DNA from: Bacteroidota bacterium
Lineage (GTDB): Bacteria > Bacteroidota > Bacteroidia > Bacteroidales > Prolixibacteraceae
Length of the DNA: 12,591 bases
Reading direction: 5' to 3'
Assembly: GCA_013203755.1 (NCBI GenBank)
Contig: JABMPI010000805.1
Span: 1-12,591, forward strand
How positions within the stretch are numbered: the stretch's first letter is position 1; each line of letters starts with the position of its first letter. Of the stretch, positions 1-7,268 are shown piece after piece. Under the pieces are notes generated by a model. That model did no database searches, had not been told where the DNA came from, and was given only the letters and a program-made list of their open reading frames with translations. Made by a program: the position numbers and the translations under genes.

Positions 1-29
1 AAATTCGCATTTACTAATTGAATTTTCCA

Positions 30-1688
30 ATGGCTTATAATGTAAGCGACTTTAAAAGTATCGAAATCATTACTCCTCCCGGTTCAAATTTTTATGGAGC
101 AAGAGCAATAAATGGAGCAGTTATTTTAACATTTAAGGATGGAGATGAAATTGTTACAGATAGGCCTTTGCTTGGAGGAATTGTTGAAAGAATAAAAGGT
201 TTTTCTCCTCTACGAGAATTCTATTCCCCAAAATACACATCTGAAAATATCAATTCTGAAGCTCCAGATTATAGAAATACTTTGTACTGGAACCCAAAAG
301 TAACGGTTGTAAATGGCGAACACGAACTATTCTTTTTTACCAGCGATAATCTTTCTCGATACAAAATATTTATTGAAGGAATTACCGAGAGTGGGAAAAT
401 TTGTTTGGGAACAGGTGAATTCGAAGTAAATAATTTCAGAGAATCTTCTGTTGATCTGATGAGTTCAAGTTTACCTGCTCCGTCATCACTACTTAAAGAC
501 ACTTTTAATTCTCTGAACTCTAATATACAGGTTAATCTTACAAAAGTTTACTCAACAACAAAAAAGAAGGTTGAACAGATGAGTCCATATTCTACTTCTC
601 AATACTTACAAAGAAATACCTTAACTAAAAACCATGTATCTGGTACCGTGCAAAATAGAAACTTCGACCCAGTTGAGTTCGCCACACTTTATAATATTAG
701 CAAAGAAACTTCTTGTATTACAAATATAAACGGAGAGTTTAACTTGGAAGCAACGATTGGTGATTCAATCCGAATACAACATTTAAACTATCATACTATC
801 GAATATATAATTCAAAAACCGAACTCGAATTATTTACTTGGTAAAAAGGATTTTTTGATAGATGAAGTAATAGTTTCACCCCAATTTGCTTTCGACCTAT
901 TTAGTAAGAGTTGCGAGAATACCTACAACTCTTTTAAGAGTGAAAATATTTCCAGAGCCCTTTGCAGATTTGAAAGAAAAAATGGCTCGAATGTTTCACA
1001 AATCATTTATCTGGATTTAGATATTATTCAAAAAAAACAAAAGAATTTTAAACGAGGCGAACGAATAATTCCTTACAAAATTCAAGAACGAATTGAAAAG
1101 AATCCAAATGTGTCTGATAGTACCTTAGAATTAACCCTAAAAATGTTTTATCCTTTAATCCACCAAATTTATTGGGTAGATCTTCCGCAACATTTTTCCT
1201 ACTATAAAAAGGAAGATCCCATTTTTATTAAACTATTGCTAAAAAGTAAATTAACTTATCATTATCCGTGCAACATGGAAGTTATTATTCAAAAGTCAGA
1301 CACAACTCTTAAATCGTTTGCAATTGTAAAAAAGGATATTGTTGCTAAACAAGAAAGAAGGATAGTTGATGACATTAATAGACATACATTTATTAAGGAT
1401 ACTTTGGAAGTTGATAAAACTTATCATATTATTGAATATAGTTATTCCGATGGTTTTGGATATTTATCAAAATATGTTCAAGGTGTAGTATTTGCTGACC
1501 CAAATGATCCACAAAGCCGCATTGAAATAACTCAGCAATTGAAAACATATAATAATGGCAAAATACAATTGAATAAAAGACCTAAACAACGTCGCATTTT
1601 TGATAATTCATTTGACCCACTTTTAGTGAAAAACAGATATGAAGAAATTTTCTGGAAGACAGAAATTGATTGGAATAAATCTCCTTAA
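30..1688 (+). CDS. C-terminal part of TonB-plug/MG2-type protein with carboxypeptidase regulatory-like domain
   Basis: Probably a secreted or envelope-associated protein of the Bacteroidota 'plug domain plus MG2/alpha-2-macroglobulin-like' type; the exact role is unknown. From the ATG at 30 (552 aa), residues 9-38 resemble the end of a TonB plug domain, including the YGARAINGAVILTFK block. Residues 64-135 (REFYSPKY, then TLYWNPKV, then YKIFIEGI) match the usual segment after the plug in MG2-plug proteins. Residues 203-260 look like a CarbopepD_reg_2 beta-sandwich (VSGTV, NINGEFNL, then a GDSIRIQHLNY-type strand), followed by LIDEVIVSP. The rest (290-552) is a polar, strand-rich tail I cannot assign. 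Family members normally have several hundred residues before the plug. Here an in-frame TAA at 15-17 interrupts the frame, so the gene may be 5' truncated, frameshifted or carry a nonsense change. TTG at 18 is an alternative start. Domain assignment is by remembered motifs; coding status is confident, the start is not. Confidence 0.75.
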   Translation: MAYNVSDFKSIEIITPPGSNFYGARAINGAVILTFKDGDEIVTDRPLLGGIVERIKGFSPLREFYSPKYTSENINSEAPDYRNTLYWNPKVTVVNGEHELFFFTSDNLSRYKIFIEGITESGKICLGTGEFEVNNFRESSVDLMSSSLPAPSSLLKDTFNSLNSNIQVNLTKVYSTTKKKVEQMSPYSTSQYLQRNTLTKNHVSGTVQNRNFDPVEFATLYNISKETSCITNINGEFNLEATIGDSIRIQHLNYHTIEYIIQKPNSNYLLGKKDFLIDEVIVSPQFAFDLFSKSCENTYNSFKSENISRALCRFERKNGSNVSQIIYLDLDIIQKKQKNFKRGERIIPYKIQERIEKNPNVSDSTLELTLKMFYPLIHQIYWVDLPQHFSYYKKEDPIFIKLLLKSKLTYHYPCNMEVIIQKSDTTLKSFAIVKKDIVAKQERRIVDDINRHTFIKDTLEVDKTYHIIEYSYSDGFGYLSKYVQGVVFADPNDPQSRIEITQQLKTYNNGKIQLNKRPKQRRIFDNSFDPLLVKNRYEEIFWKTEIDWNKSP

Positions 1689-1822
1689 GCTATTGAGAAA
1701 TTGTCGAACTTGAAAATTGCTGAAGAGTAAGTTCACTAAAGAATATTTACCAGCTGATCCATCGGCTGATGAAGCAGCAGGCGAACCGTTTTTAAGTTGA
1801 AATGGTGACACTTTTTCCGATG

Positions 1823-1853
1823 TTGAGCTGGTGACTTTCCGTCACCTGCTCAA
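1823..1853. terminator. Hairpin between convergent genes, possible bidirectional terminator
   Basis: TTGAGC-T-GGTGAC at 1823-1835 pairs with GTCACC-T-GCTCAA at 1841-1853 around a TTTCC loop, giving two perfect 6-bp helices separated by one T-T mismatch. A third copy of GGTGAC at 1804-1809 could compete for the same GTCACC arm. The structure lies between the stop of the plus-strand gene at 1688 and the stop of the minus-strand PLP enzyme at 1919, where a shared terminator is expected. Neither side has a classical uninterrupted T-run, so the terminator role is inferred. The rest of 1689-1918 shows no convincing gene. Confidence 0.45.
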
Positions 1854-1918
1854 TAAGATACAAAAATTATATTTTATTCATCATCTGAACTTGAAGTCAG
1901 CAGATGAACCATCAATTT

Positions 1919-3151
1919 TTAATCCAACGCCCCTTCAATATCGGCAATCAAATCTTCCACATTTTCAATACCCACCGACAAGCGCATCATCGTATCATGG
2001 ATTCCAGCTTCTGCCCGTTCTTCTTCCGGGAACTCGCCATAAATGGTAGAATGCGGATGGATAATCAGCGATTTATTATCGTTAAGATTTGTTGGCCGAC
2101 GAATAATTTGAAGTTTATTCATAAACGCAAAACAGGCTTCTTTCGATTCTAAATCGAAAGTCATAATTGTTCCGGGAACTCCATTAAAATATTTTTCAGC
2201 CAATTTATAATTAGAAGCAGATTTTAATCCCGGGTAAACCACTTTTTTTACTTTTGGGTGTGCTTCAAAAAAGACACCTAAATCCATACAATTTTTGTAA
2301 CACCTTTCAACGCGAAGTTCCAACAAATCCAGACCGTGTATTTGCATTTTAGCCGTTTGCGGCGCCATACTTCCACCAGTATTTCTGTAAATATTCTTTC
2401 TTATTTTAGCTATAAAAGCATTCTTTTTAAACTTCTCTGTATAATCTGAAAAATTTGGATTCAGGTTCCAATCGTAGTTTCCGTGATCGATAATTGCGCC
2501 ACCAAAAGAAGTTGCACCGCCTGAAATGTATTTTGTTGTTGAAATCAATTCAATATTCACCCCAAATTTTCCGGCCCGAAAAACATTTGGTGGAGTAATA
2601 GTACTGTCGGCAATTAATAACAAATTATATTTTTGTGCAATTTCAGTTAAAATCTCAATATCAACAATTTCTAGCTGCGGATTGGTTACCGTTTCAAAAT
2701 AAATGGCACGTGTTTTTTCGTCAATTAATCGCTCTATTTCTTCCTTCGATTTTAAATTCGAGAATCTGGTTTCCAACCCAAATTCAGCAAAAGTCTGCTT
2801 AAACAAAGCCAGAGTGTGCCCAAATAATTGGTTGCTTGAAATTATATTATCTCCCGCTTTTGTTACCGCCAGAATGGTATTTGAAATAGCGGCCATGCCA
2901 GAACTTACTGCAACAACAGCATTACTGTTGGTTAGCGCTTTTATCTTCAACTCAAAATATTCTACCGTTGGGCTGGAAGAACGCGAATAAACATGTGCAA
3001 TGTGTTCACCTTTAAAATTGGCTTCTATTTGCTCTGCTGAATCAAACTCAAAAGCCACCGATTCGTACAAGGGCATTTGTAACGAATTATGTGGGTCTTT
3101 TTTGGTAAAAGGAACATTTAAAGCGGTAGTTGTAAATCCGGTTTTCTTCAT
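1919..3151 (-). CDS. PLP-dependent Cys/Met metabolism enzyme (MetY/MetB-like)
   Basis: A fold-type I PLP enzyme of the Cys/Met metabolism family, cytosolic, acting on a homoserine-ester or sulfur amino-acid substrate. Candidate reactions are O-acetylhomoserine sulfhydrylation, cystathionine gamma-synthase, or a gamma/beta-lyase; sequence alone does not decide. Counting from the ATG at 3151 (410 aa), I see the cofactor tyrosine/arginine motif YSRSSSPT at 55-62 (family usually YSRxxNPT), the phosphate-binding SSGMAA at 83-88, ADST with Asp182 for the pyridine nitrogen, and STTKYISGG with the Schiff-base lysine at Lys207. A C-terminal MRLSVGIEN at 389-397 carries the conserved substrate-carboxylate Arg390. 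Length is normal for the family. The frame stays open to an ATG at 3253, but the extra 34 residues look non-homologous and a promoter-like octamer lies at 3175-3182, so the 3151 start is preferred. It stands alone, convergent with the upstream gene and divergent from the downstream remnant. Confidence 0.9.
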   Translation of the reverse strand: MKKTGFTTTALNVPFTKKDPHNSLQMPLYESVAFEFDSAEQIEANFKGEHIAHVYSRSSSPTVEYFELKIKALTNSNAVVAVSSGMAAISNTILAVTKAGDNIISSNQLFGHTLALFKQTFAEFGLETRFSNLKSKEEIERLIDEKTRAIYFETVTNPQLEIVDIEILTEIAQKYNLLLIADSTITPPNVFRAGKFGVNIELISTTKYISGGATSFGGAIIDHGNYDWNLNPNFSDYTEKFKKNAFIAKIRKNIYRNTGGSMAPQTAKMQIHGLDLLELRVERCYKNCMDLGVFFEAHPKVKKVVYPGLKSASNYKLAEKYFNGVPGTIMTFDLESKEACFAFMNKLQIIRRPTNLNDNKSLIIHPHSTIYGEFPEEERAEAGIHDTMMRLSVGIENVEDLIADIEGALD

Positions 3152-3174
3152 TAATTCTGTTTTTCTTTCAAAAA

Positions 3175-3182
3175 CAAAAGTA
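3175..3182 (-). promoter_or_regulatory. Candidate Bacteroidota -7 element for the PLP enzyme
   Basis: On the minus strand this reads TACTTTTG, an exact match to the Bacteroidota -7 consensus TAnnTTTG. It lies 23 bases before the ATG at 3151, so transcription would begin with a short leader. TTTG -33 candidates lie 15 (3198-3201) or 25 (3208-3211) bases upstream, neither at the usual spacing, so the match is partial. If correct, it rules out translation from the more distal ATG at 3253. Confidence 0.4.
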
Positions 3183-3343
3183 GAATAAAAAAGGTTGCAA
3201 AAATTTTCAAACAGAGCGGTAAATCTTATTTTCATGTTCGTCCAAAAGATCAATTACTTTAAATATTGAAAGAACAATTAAACTAACTTATAATTTATTG
3301 TCTCATTAAATTTGGCATTCGGTTAAATACAATATATAAATGA

Positions 3344-3821
3344 GTTCTTTTTACTTGGAAACCGGAGGCGGTTAAATTTGATTACAAACACAATGTGGGT
3401 AACAAGAGGGTTAAAGCAACAAATAATACAAGCCCTGTTAACGGAATCTACCAGAGTGAGTTTTGTTTTATCCTTCAAAAAAAAAGTAATGTTTTTGCTA
3501 CCAGAATTGGTGCAACACGTCAGTTTTTACGAGCATTAAAAATGAATGGGTAAACGAAGCTATTTTCCCAATTACCTATGGAGACATCTCAAAACTTCCA
3601 ATTTACGATAAAAAAACGATGGGCTAATTCCAGAGGTGAGTGAAGAGTATGTAATAAATTCCAAAAATAAAATGTTCCCATTAACCGAAACTGGTTGGGG
3701 AACAAAAGAGGATACTCCAACCCATTTGATTATGTGTTTTACCTCTAGTTATCAAGGAGTTGATTTCGTTGGCTCGCCAGAAACTATTTTTTGGGTCGAC
3801 AACATTGAATTTATTTATTAG
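3344..3821 (+). pseudogene. 5'-truncated, twice-frameshifted remnant of a PCMD-like domain protein
   Basis: Three consecutive reading frames join into one continuous protein-like sequence of about 160 residues. Segment A, about 3344-3523, contains FTWKPEAVKFDYKHNVG and FATRIGATRQ. Segment B, about 3524-3616, contains KNEWVNEAIFPITYGDIS. Segment C, about 3617-3821, contains LTETGWGTKEDTPTHLI and ends with a FWVDNIEFIY-type strand and stop TAG. This pattern resembles the C-terminal end of PCMD (putative carbohydrate metabolism domain, PF13201) proteins, Bacteroidota lipoproteins often linked to glycan use. Restoring one T in the T5 run at 3524-3528 and one A in the A7 run at 3610-3616 re-opens a single frame. 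All three frames have stops just upstream of 3344, so the lipoprotein signal and N-terminal half are missing. Either a decayed gene or homopolymer sequencing errors in a fragment. The family name is from memory; the three-frame reading is direct. Confidence 0.65.
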
Positions 3822-4154
3822 AATCTAACTCGACAATATACTCCAATACTGATTCCTGTGAACGACCCTGTGCCAAGAGCACGGGGCTTCTGGAAAAAAG
3901 CAAAGCTTTTTTCATGGTGTTCACTACGTTCACATATTGATGCCCATTCATTCATGAAGCAAGACCTCATGGTTTTCTGGTTTAGTTATAAATTCGCAAT
4001 TATTATTTTTTCGCCATTTTTATTAGATTCACTGGCAAGTTGGTGCCCGAATTTTTATCTTTATAAAAAAACGAGTATAAAAATATTATCTGGTTCAGAA
4101 GAATCGTTATTCAGTTAGTTACCTGGTTTGCAAAAAATAAACAATAATAAAAAC
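3822..4154. other. Intergenic region upstream of glgB
   Basis: This 333-base gap holds the nested hairpins at 3857-3934 and otherwise AT-rich sequence. A plus-strand frame from 3858 to 4118 and a minus-strand 50-codon frame over 3818-3970 both run through the hairpin arms and resemble no family I recognise; I treat them as non-coding. The glgB promoter should lie here, but I see no exact TAnnTTTG element. The nearest is TATCTTTA at 4056-4063, one mismatch and no convincing TTTG at proper distance. Confidence 0.4.
3857..3934. repeat. Nested hairpin element, possible interspersed repeat
   Basis: An outer inverted pair TGTGAAC (3857-3863) and GTTCACA (3928-3934) encloses two hairpins. The first is CCCTGTGC (3866-3873) with GCACGGGG (3879-3886), an 8-bp stem with one G-T wobble and loop CAAGA. 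The second is GAAAAAAGC (3893-3901) with GCTTTTTTC (3905-3913), a 9-bp perfect stem with loop AAA. GTTCAC occurs a second time at 3919-3924. The element is more GC-rich and structured than its surroundings and sits immediately after the PCMD remnant. It could be a dispersed palindromic repeat of the REP type, an IS end remnant, or a terminator. No transposase is visible. Confidence 0.45.
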
Positions 4155-6173
4155 ATGAAAAAAATACTTCCTAAGCTTATACAAAACGACAAATGGTTGG
4201 AACCCTATTCGGAAACAATTATAAAACGAATTAAAGAGGCCGATAAAAAAGAGAAGGAAATTACCGGAGATAAGTCTCTTATGGATTTTGCATCGGGCCA
4301 TCTCTATTTTGGTTTGCACAAAACCAACGATGGCTGGGTAATTCGCGAATGGGCACCCAACGCAACATTTATCTATTTAATTGGTACTTTCAACAATTGG
4401 CAGGAAGAAAAAGAATATACTTTTTTACCGCTGGAAAATGGAGTTTGGGAATTAAAACTCCAGGATAACGCACTGCATCATGAGGATTTGTATGCACTTT
4501 CAATTCATTGGGCAATAAACTATGGGAAACGAATTCCGGCGTGGGCAACACGAGTTGTTCAAGATTCGAATACACATATTTTTAATGCACAGGTTTGGGC
4601 ACCGGAAAATCCATACCAGTGGAAAAACCCCAATTTTAGAAGAGAGAATGAACCTGCACTTATTTACGAAGGTCATATTGGAATGGCGGGCGAAGAGGAA
4701 CGCGTTCATACTTACAATGAATTTCGGGAGAAAATGTTACCGCGAATTAAAGCCAACGGATACAATACCATTCAATTAATGGCCATTCCGGAACATCCCT
4801 ATTATGGAAGTTTTGGCTACCATATTTCCAGCTTTTTTGCTCCTTCGTCGCGTTTTGGAACACCCGACGAATTAAAACAATTGATTGATGAAGCGCACGA
4901 AATGGGGATTGGCGTAATTATGGATTTGGTACATTCTCATGCCGTAAAAAATGAATTGGAAGGATTAGGAAATTACGACGGAACACGGTTTCAGTTTTTT
5001 CATGATGGAGCAAAAGGCGACCACCCGGCTTGGGATTCTTATTGTTTCAATTATGGCAAAAATCAAGTTTTGCACTTCCTGCTTTCAAATATAAAATATT
5101 GGTTAGATGAATTTAAATTTGATGGCTACCGATTTGATGGCGTTACGAGCATGCTCTATTTCGACCACGGTTTAGAAAAAGCATTTACCAATTACGACGA
5201 CTATTTTAATGACGGTGTTGACCACGAAGCAACCAGCTACTTTAGAATGGCCAACAAATTAATGAAACAAGTAAATCCCAACTCTTTGTCTATTGCCGAA
5301 GACATGAGTGGAATGCCGGGTTTAGCGGTTCCTATTGAAGACGGAGGTTTGGGTTTCGATTACCGAATGGCGATGGGCGTTCCCGATTTTTGGATTAAAA
5401 TGATAAAAGAGAAAACGGATGATGAGTGGGATGTGGGAGAAATTTTTTATCAACTTACTTCCAAACGATTGGATGAAAAAGTGGTGAGTTATGCCGAATC
5501 GCATGATCAGGCATTGGTGGGCGACAAAACTATTGTTTTCCGCCTTATAGACAAGGAGATGTATTTTAGCATGCGGAAAGACCAAGCCAACTTAAAGGTT
5601 GACCGTGGAATAGCATTGCATAAAATGATTCGTTTGGCAACGGCTTCAACAGCCGGCGGTGCATATCTGAATTTTATGGGAAATGAATTTGGGCATCCGG
5701 AGTGGATTGATTTTCCACGAGAGGGAAATAACTGGTCCTATAAAAATGCACGACGAATTTGGAGCATTTCGGAAGATTCTGATCTAAAATTTCATTGGCT
5801 CTACGATTTCGACAAAGAGATGATTCAGCTTTTAAATGAAAACAAATTGCTTACTGTGCCTTCTGTAGATTTAGTGTTGGGCAATAAACCTGATAAAGTG
5901 TTGGCTTTTCATCGCGGATTATTTTTATTCGTATTCAATTTCAGTCCAAATAAATCGTTTACAGATTATGGAATTCCGCTGGGGGCTGGCAAATATAAAG
6001 TGGTATTAAACACCGACTCTGGTCAATTTGGCGGAAATGATTTGGTTGACGAAGAGATTAATTATTATACAATGCCAAGCGCAGGAATTACCAGTCAGCA
6101 TTATTTAAAAATGTATTTGCCAGCGCGAACTGCGTTGGTTTTGAAAAAAATAGATATTCCTAAAGTAAAGTAA
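4155..6173 (+). CDS. glgB: 1,4-alpha-glucan branching enzyme (GH13, eukaryote-like subfamily 8 type)
   Basis: Transfers alpha-1,4-glucan segments to form alpha-1,6 branches during glycogen synthesis in the cytoplasm. The 672-aa protein has an N-terminal CBM48-type domain (about 45-150, including IREWAPNATFIYLIGTFNNW), a GH13 barrel (about 170-540) and a C-terminal beta domain. The GH13 regions are intact: region I MDLVHSHA (256-263), region II GYRFDGVTS with nucleophile Asp328, region III AEDMSGMP with acid/base Glu382, and region IV AESHDQALVGDKT with His450 and Asp451. The length and the HDQALVGDKT block point to the eukaryote-like GH13_8 branch rather than the E. coli GlgB type. The ATG at 4155 gives MKKILPKL, a sensible start; TTG at 4128 would add only nine lysine/asparagine-rich residues. 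It is the first gene of the plus-strand glycogen cluster and its stop directly abuts the next ATG, implying co-transcription. Confidence 0.95.
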   Translation: MKKILPKLIQNDKWLEPYSETIIKRIKEADKKEKEITGDKSLMDFASGHLYFGLHKTNDGWVIREWAPNATFIYLIGTFNNWQEEKEYTFLPLENGVWELKLQDNALHHEDLYALSIHWAINYGKRIPAWATRVVQDSNTHIFNAQVWAPENPYQWKNPNFRRENEPALIYEGHIGMAGEEERVHTYNEFREKMLPRIKANGYNTIQLMAIPEHPYYGSFGYHISSFFAPSSRFGTPDELKQLIDEAHEMGIGVIMDLVHSHAVKNELEGLGNYDGTRFQFFHDGAKGDHPAWDSYCFNYGKNQVLHFLLSNIKYWLDEFKFDGYRFDGVTSMLYFDHGLEKAFTNYDDYFNDGVDHEATSYFRMANKLMKQVNPNSLSIAEDMSGMPGLAVPIEDGGLGFDYRMAMGVPDFWIKMIKEKTDDEWDVGEIFYQLTSKRLDEKVVSYAESHDQALVGDKTIVFRLIDKEMYFSMRKDQANLKVDRGIALHKMIRLATASTAGGAYLNFMGNEFGHPEWIDFPREGNNWSYKNARRIWSISEDSDLKFHWLYDFDKEMIQLLNENKLLTVPSVDLVLGNKPDKVLAFHRGLFLFVFNFSPNKSFTDYGIPLGAGKYKVVLNTDSGQFGGNDLVDEEINYYTMPSAGITSQHYLKMYLPARTALVLKKIDIPKVK

Positions 6174-7190
6174 ATGGGCACATCAAAATTCCAAACGATT
6201 GTCGATATTCCAAAATTCGATTGGGAAACCGGATACTCAAAAAAGAATATTTTTATGGGTTCCTGTTTTACCGAGAATGTGGGAAATCGAATGTCCGCAT
6301 TAAAATACAATGTCGATATTAATCCGTTTGGAATATTGTATAACCCAATTTCAGTTGCAAATGGAATTCGAATTTTACTTCAAAAAAAAGAGTTTAAGAG
6401 TTCCGATTTAATTCAACACAGTGGGTTGTGGCACAGCTTTTATCACCACGGTAAATTTTCTTTTCCGGATGAAAACAAAACGCTGGAAGCCATAAACAGC
6501 CGCATTAAAACTTCTGCCGAATACCTAAAAACTGCCGATTCACTTTTTATAACTTTTGGAACTGCCTGGATTTACAAATACAAAACCACAGGAACCACAG
6601 TTTCTAATTGCCATAAAATACCTTCAGCCCAATTTGAAAGAGTTCGATTGTCGGTGGGCGAAATAGTTGATGTGTACCAACAATTAATGGATGGAATTTG
6701 GGAATTGAACCCAGCACTAAAAGTAGTTTTTACGGTTAGTCCAATACGACACTGGAAAGATGGCGCAATTGAAAACCAAAGAAGTAAAGCAACTCTTTTA
6801 CTGGCCATCGACGAGATTATTAAAAATCCGAACGGAAATAGCAACTATTTCCCGTCGTACGAAATTGTGATGGATGAATTGCGTGATTACCGTTTTTATG
6901 CGGAAGATATGCTTCATGTTTCTGATGTTGCAATAAATCATATCTGGGAAAAATTTGAACAAGCTTTAATTTCGGAAGAGAGTCAAAAAATTTCAAAAGA
7001 GGTAAAAAAAATAAAGGCAGCGGAAAATCATCGGCCTTTTAATAAATTTACGAAAGAGCATTTAACGTTTCTCCAAAAACAATTATCGAAACTAAAACTA
7101 TTGGAACAAAAATACCCGGTTATAAACCTGGAGTTAGAAAAACAAACTTTTATGGAACAAATAAATAAAATTGAAAATAGTAGTCTCTAA
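6174..7190 (+). CDS. GSCFA domain protein
   Basis: A 338-aa member of the GSCFA family (PF08885), a Bacteroidota/Proteobacteria group related to SGNH-type esterases and acyltransferases; its substrate is unknown to me. The signature is GSCFTENVG at 29-37, with Ser30 as the possible nucleophile. Further conserved-looking blocks are INPFGILYNP (49-58), FITFGTAWIY (125-134), a VSNCHKIP stretch (143-150), FTVSPIRHWKDG (186-197) and the terminal catalytic-type block EDMLHVSD with Asp245 and His248. Residues 265-335 are lysine/glutamate-rich and probably helical or coiled-coil. No signal peptide is evident, so it is probably cytoplasmic. Its ATG follows the glgB TAA with no gap, so expression is almost certainly coupled to glgB. 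This suggests, by context only, a role in modifying glycogen or a related acylated metabolite. Confidence 0.88.
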   Translation: MGTSKFQTIVDIPKFDWETGYSKKNIFMGSCFTENVGNRMSALKYNVDINPFGILYNPISVANGIRILLQKKEFKSSDLIQHSGLWHSFYHHGKFSFPDENKTLEAINSRIKTSAEYLKTADSLFITFGTAWIYKYKTTGTTVSNCHKIPSAQFERVRLSVGEIVDVYQQLMDGIWELNPALKVVFTVSPIRHWKDGAIENQRSKATLLLAIDEIIKNPNGNSNYFPSYEIVMDELRDYRFYAEDMLHVSDVAINHIWEKFEQALISEESQKISKEVKKIKAAENHRPFNKFTKEHLTFLQKQLSKLKLLEQKYPVINLELEKQTFMEQINKIENSSL

Positions 7191-7268
7191 ATAATTTTAA
7201 TACGCAATTTAGAAAATCAATAATTATAGTCCAACTAGTATTATATTAACCTAAAACCATATAAAACT

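Noticed and set aside
1740..1860. Possible short coding remnant after the first gene.
   Set aside because: Short open stretches exist in more than one frame but join into nothing recognisable; the region is dominated by the hairpin.
3818..3970. Minus-strand 50-codon frame reading through the nested hairpins, with ATG at 3970.
   Set aside because: It is short, its codons are dictated by hairpin arms, it overlaps the end of the remnant, and no family resemblance could be stated. More likely repeat-derived.
4056..4063. TATCTTTA as a possible -7 element for glgB.
   Set aside because: It mismatches TAnnTTTG at the last base and has no TTTG at suitable distance upstream.
3858..4118. Plus-strand 86-codon frame starting with GTG at 3858.
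   Set aside because: It begins inside the hairpin element, has irregular hydrophobic/aromatic composition, and matches no family I recognise.
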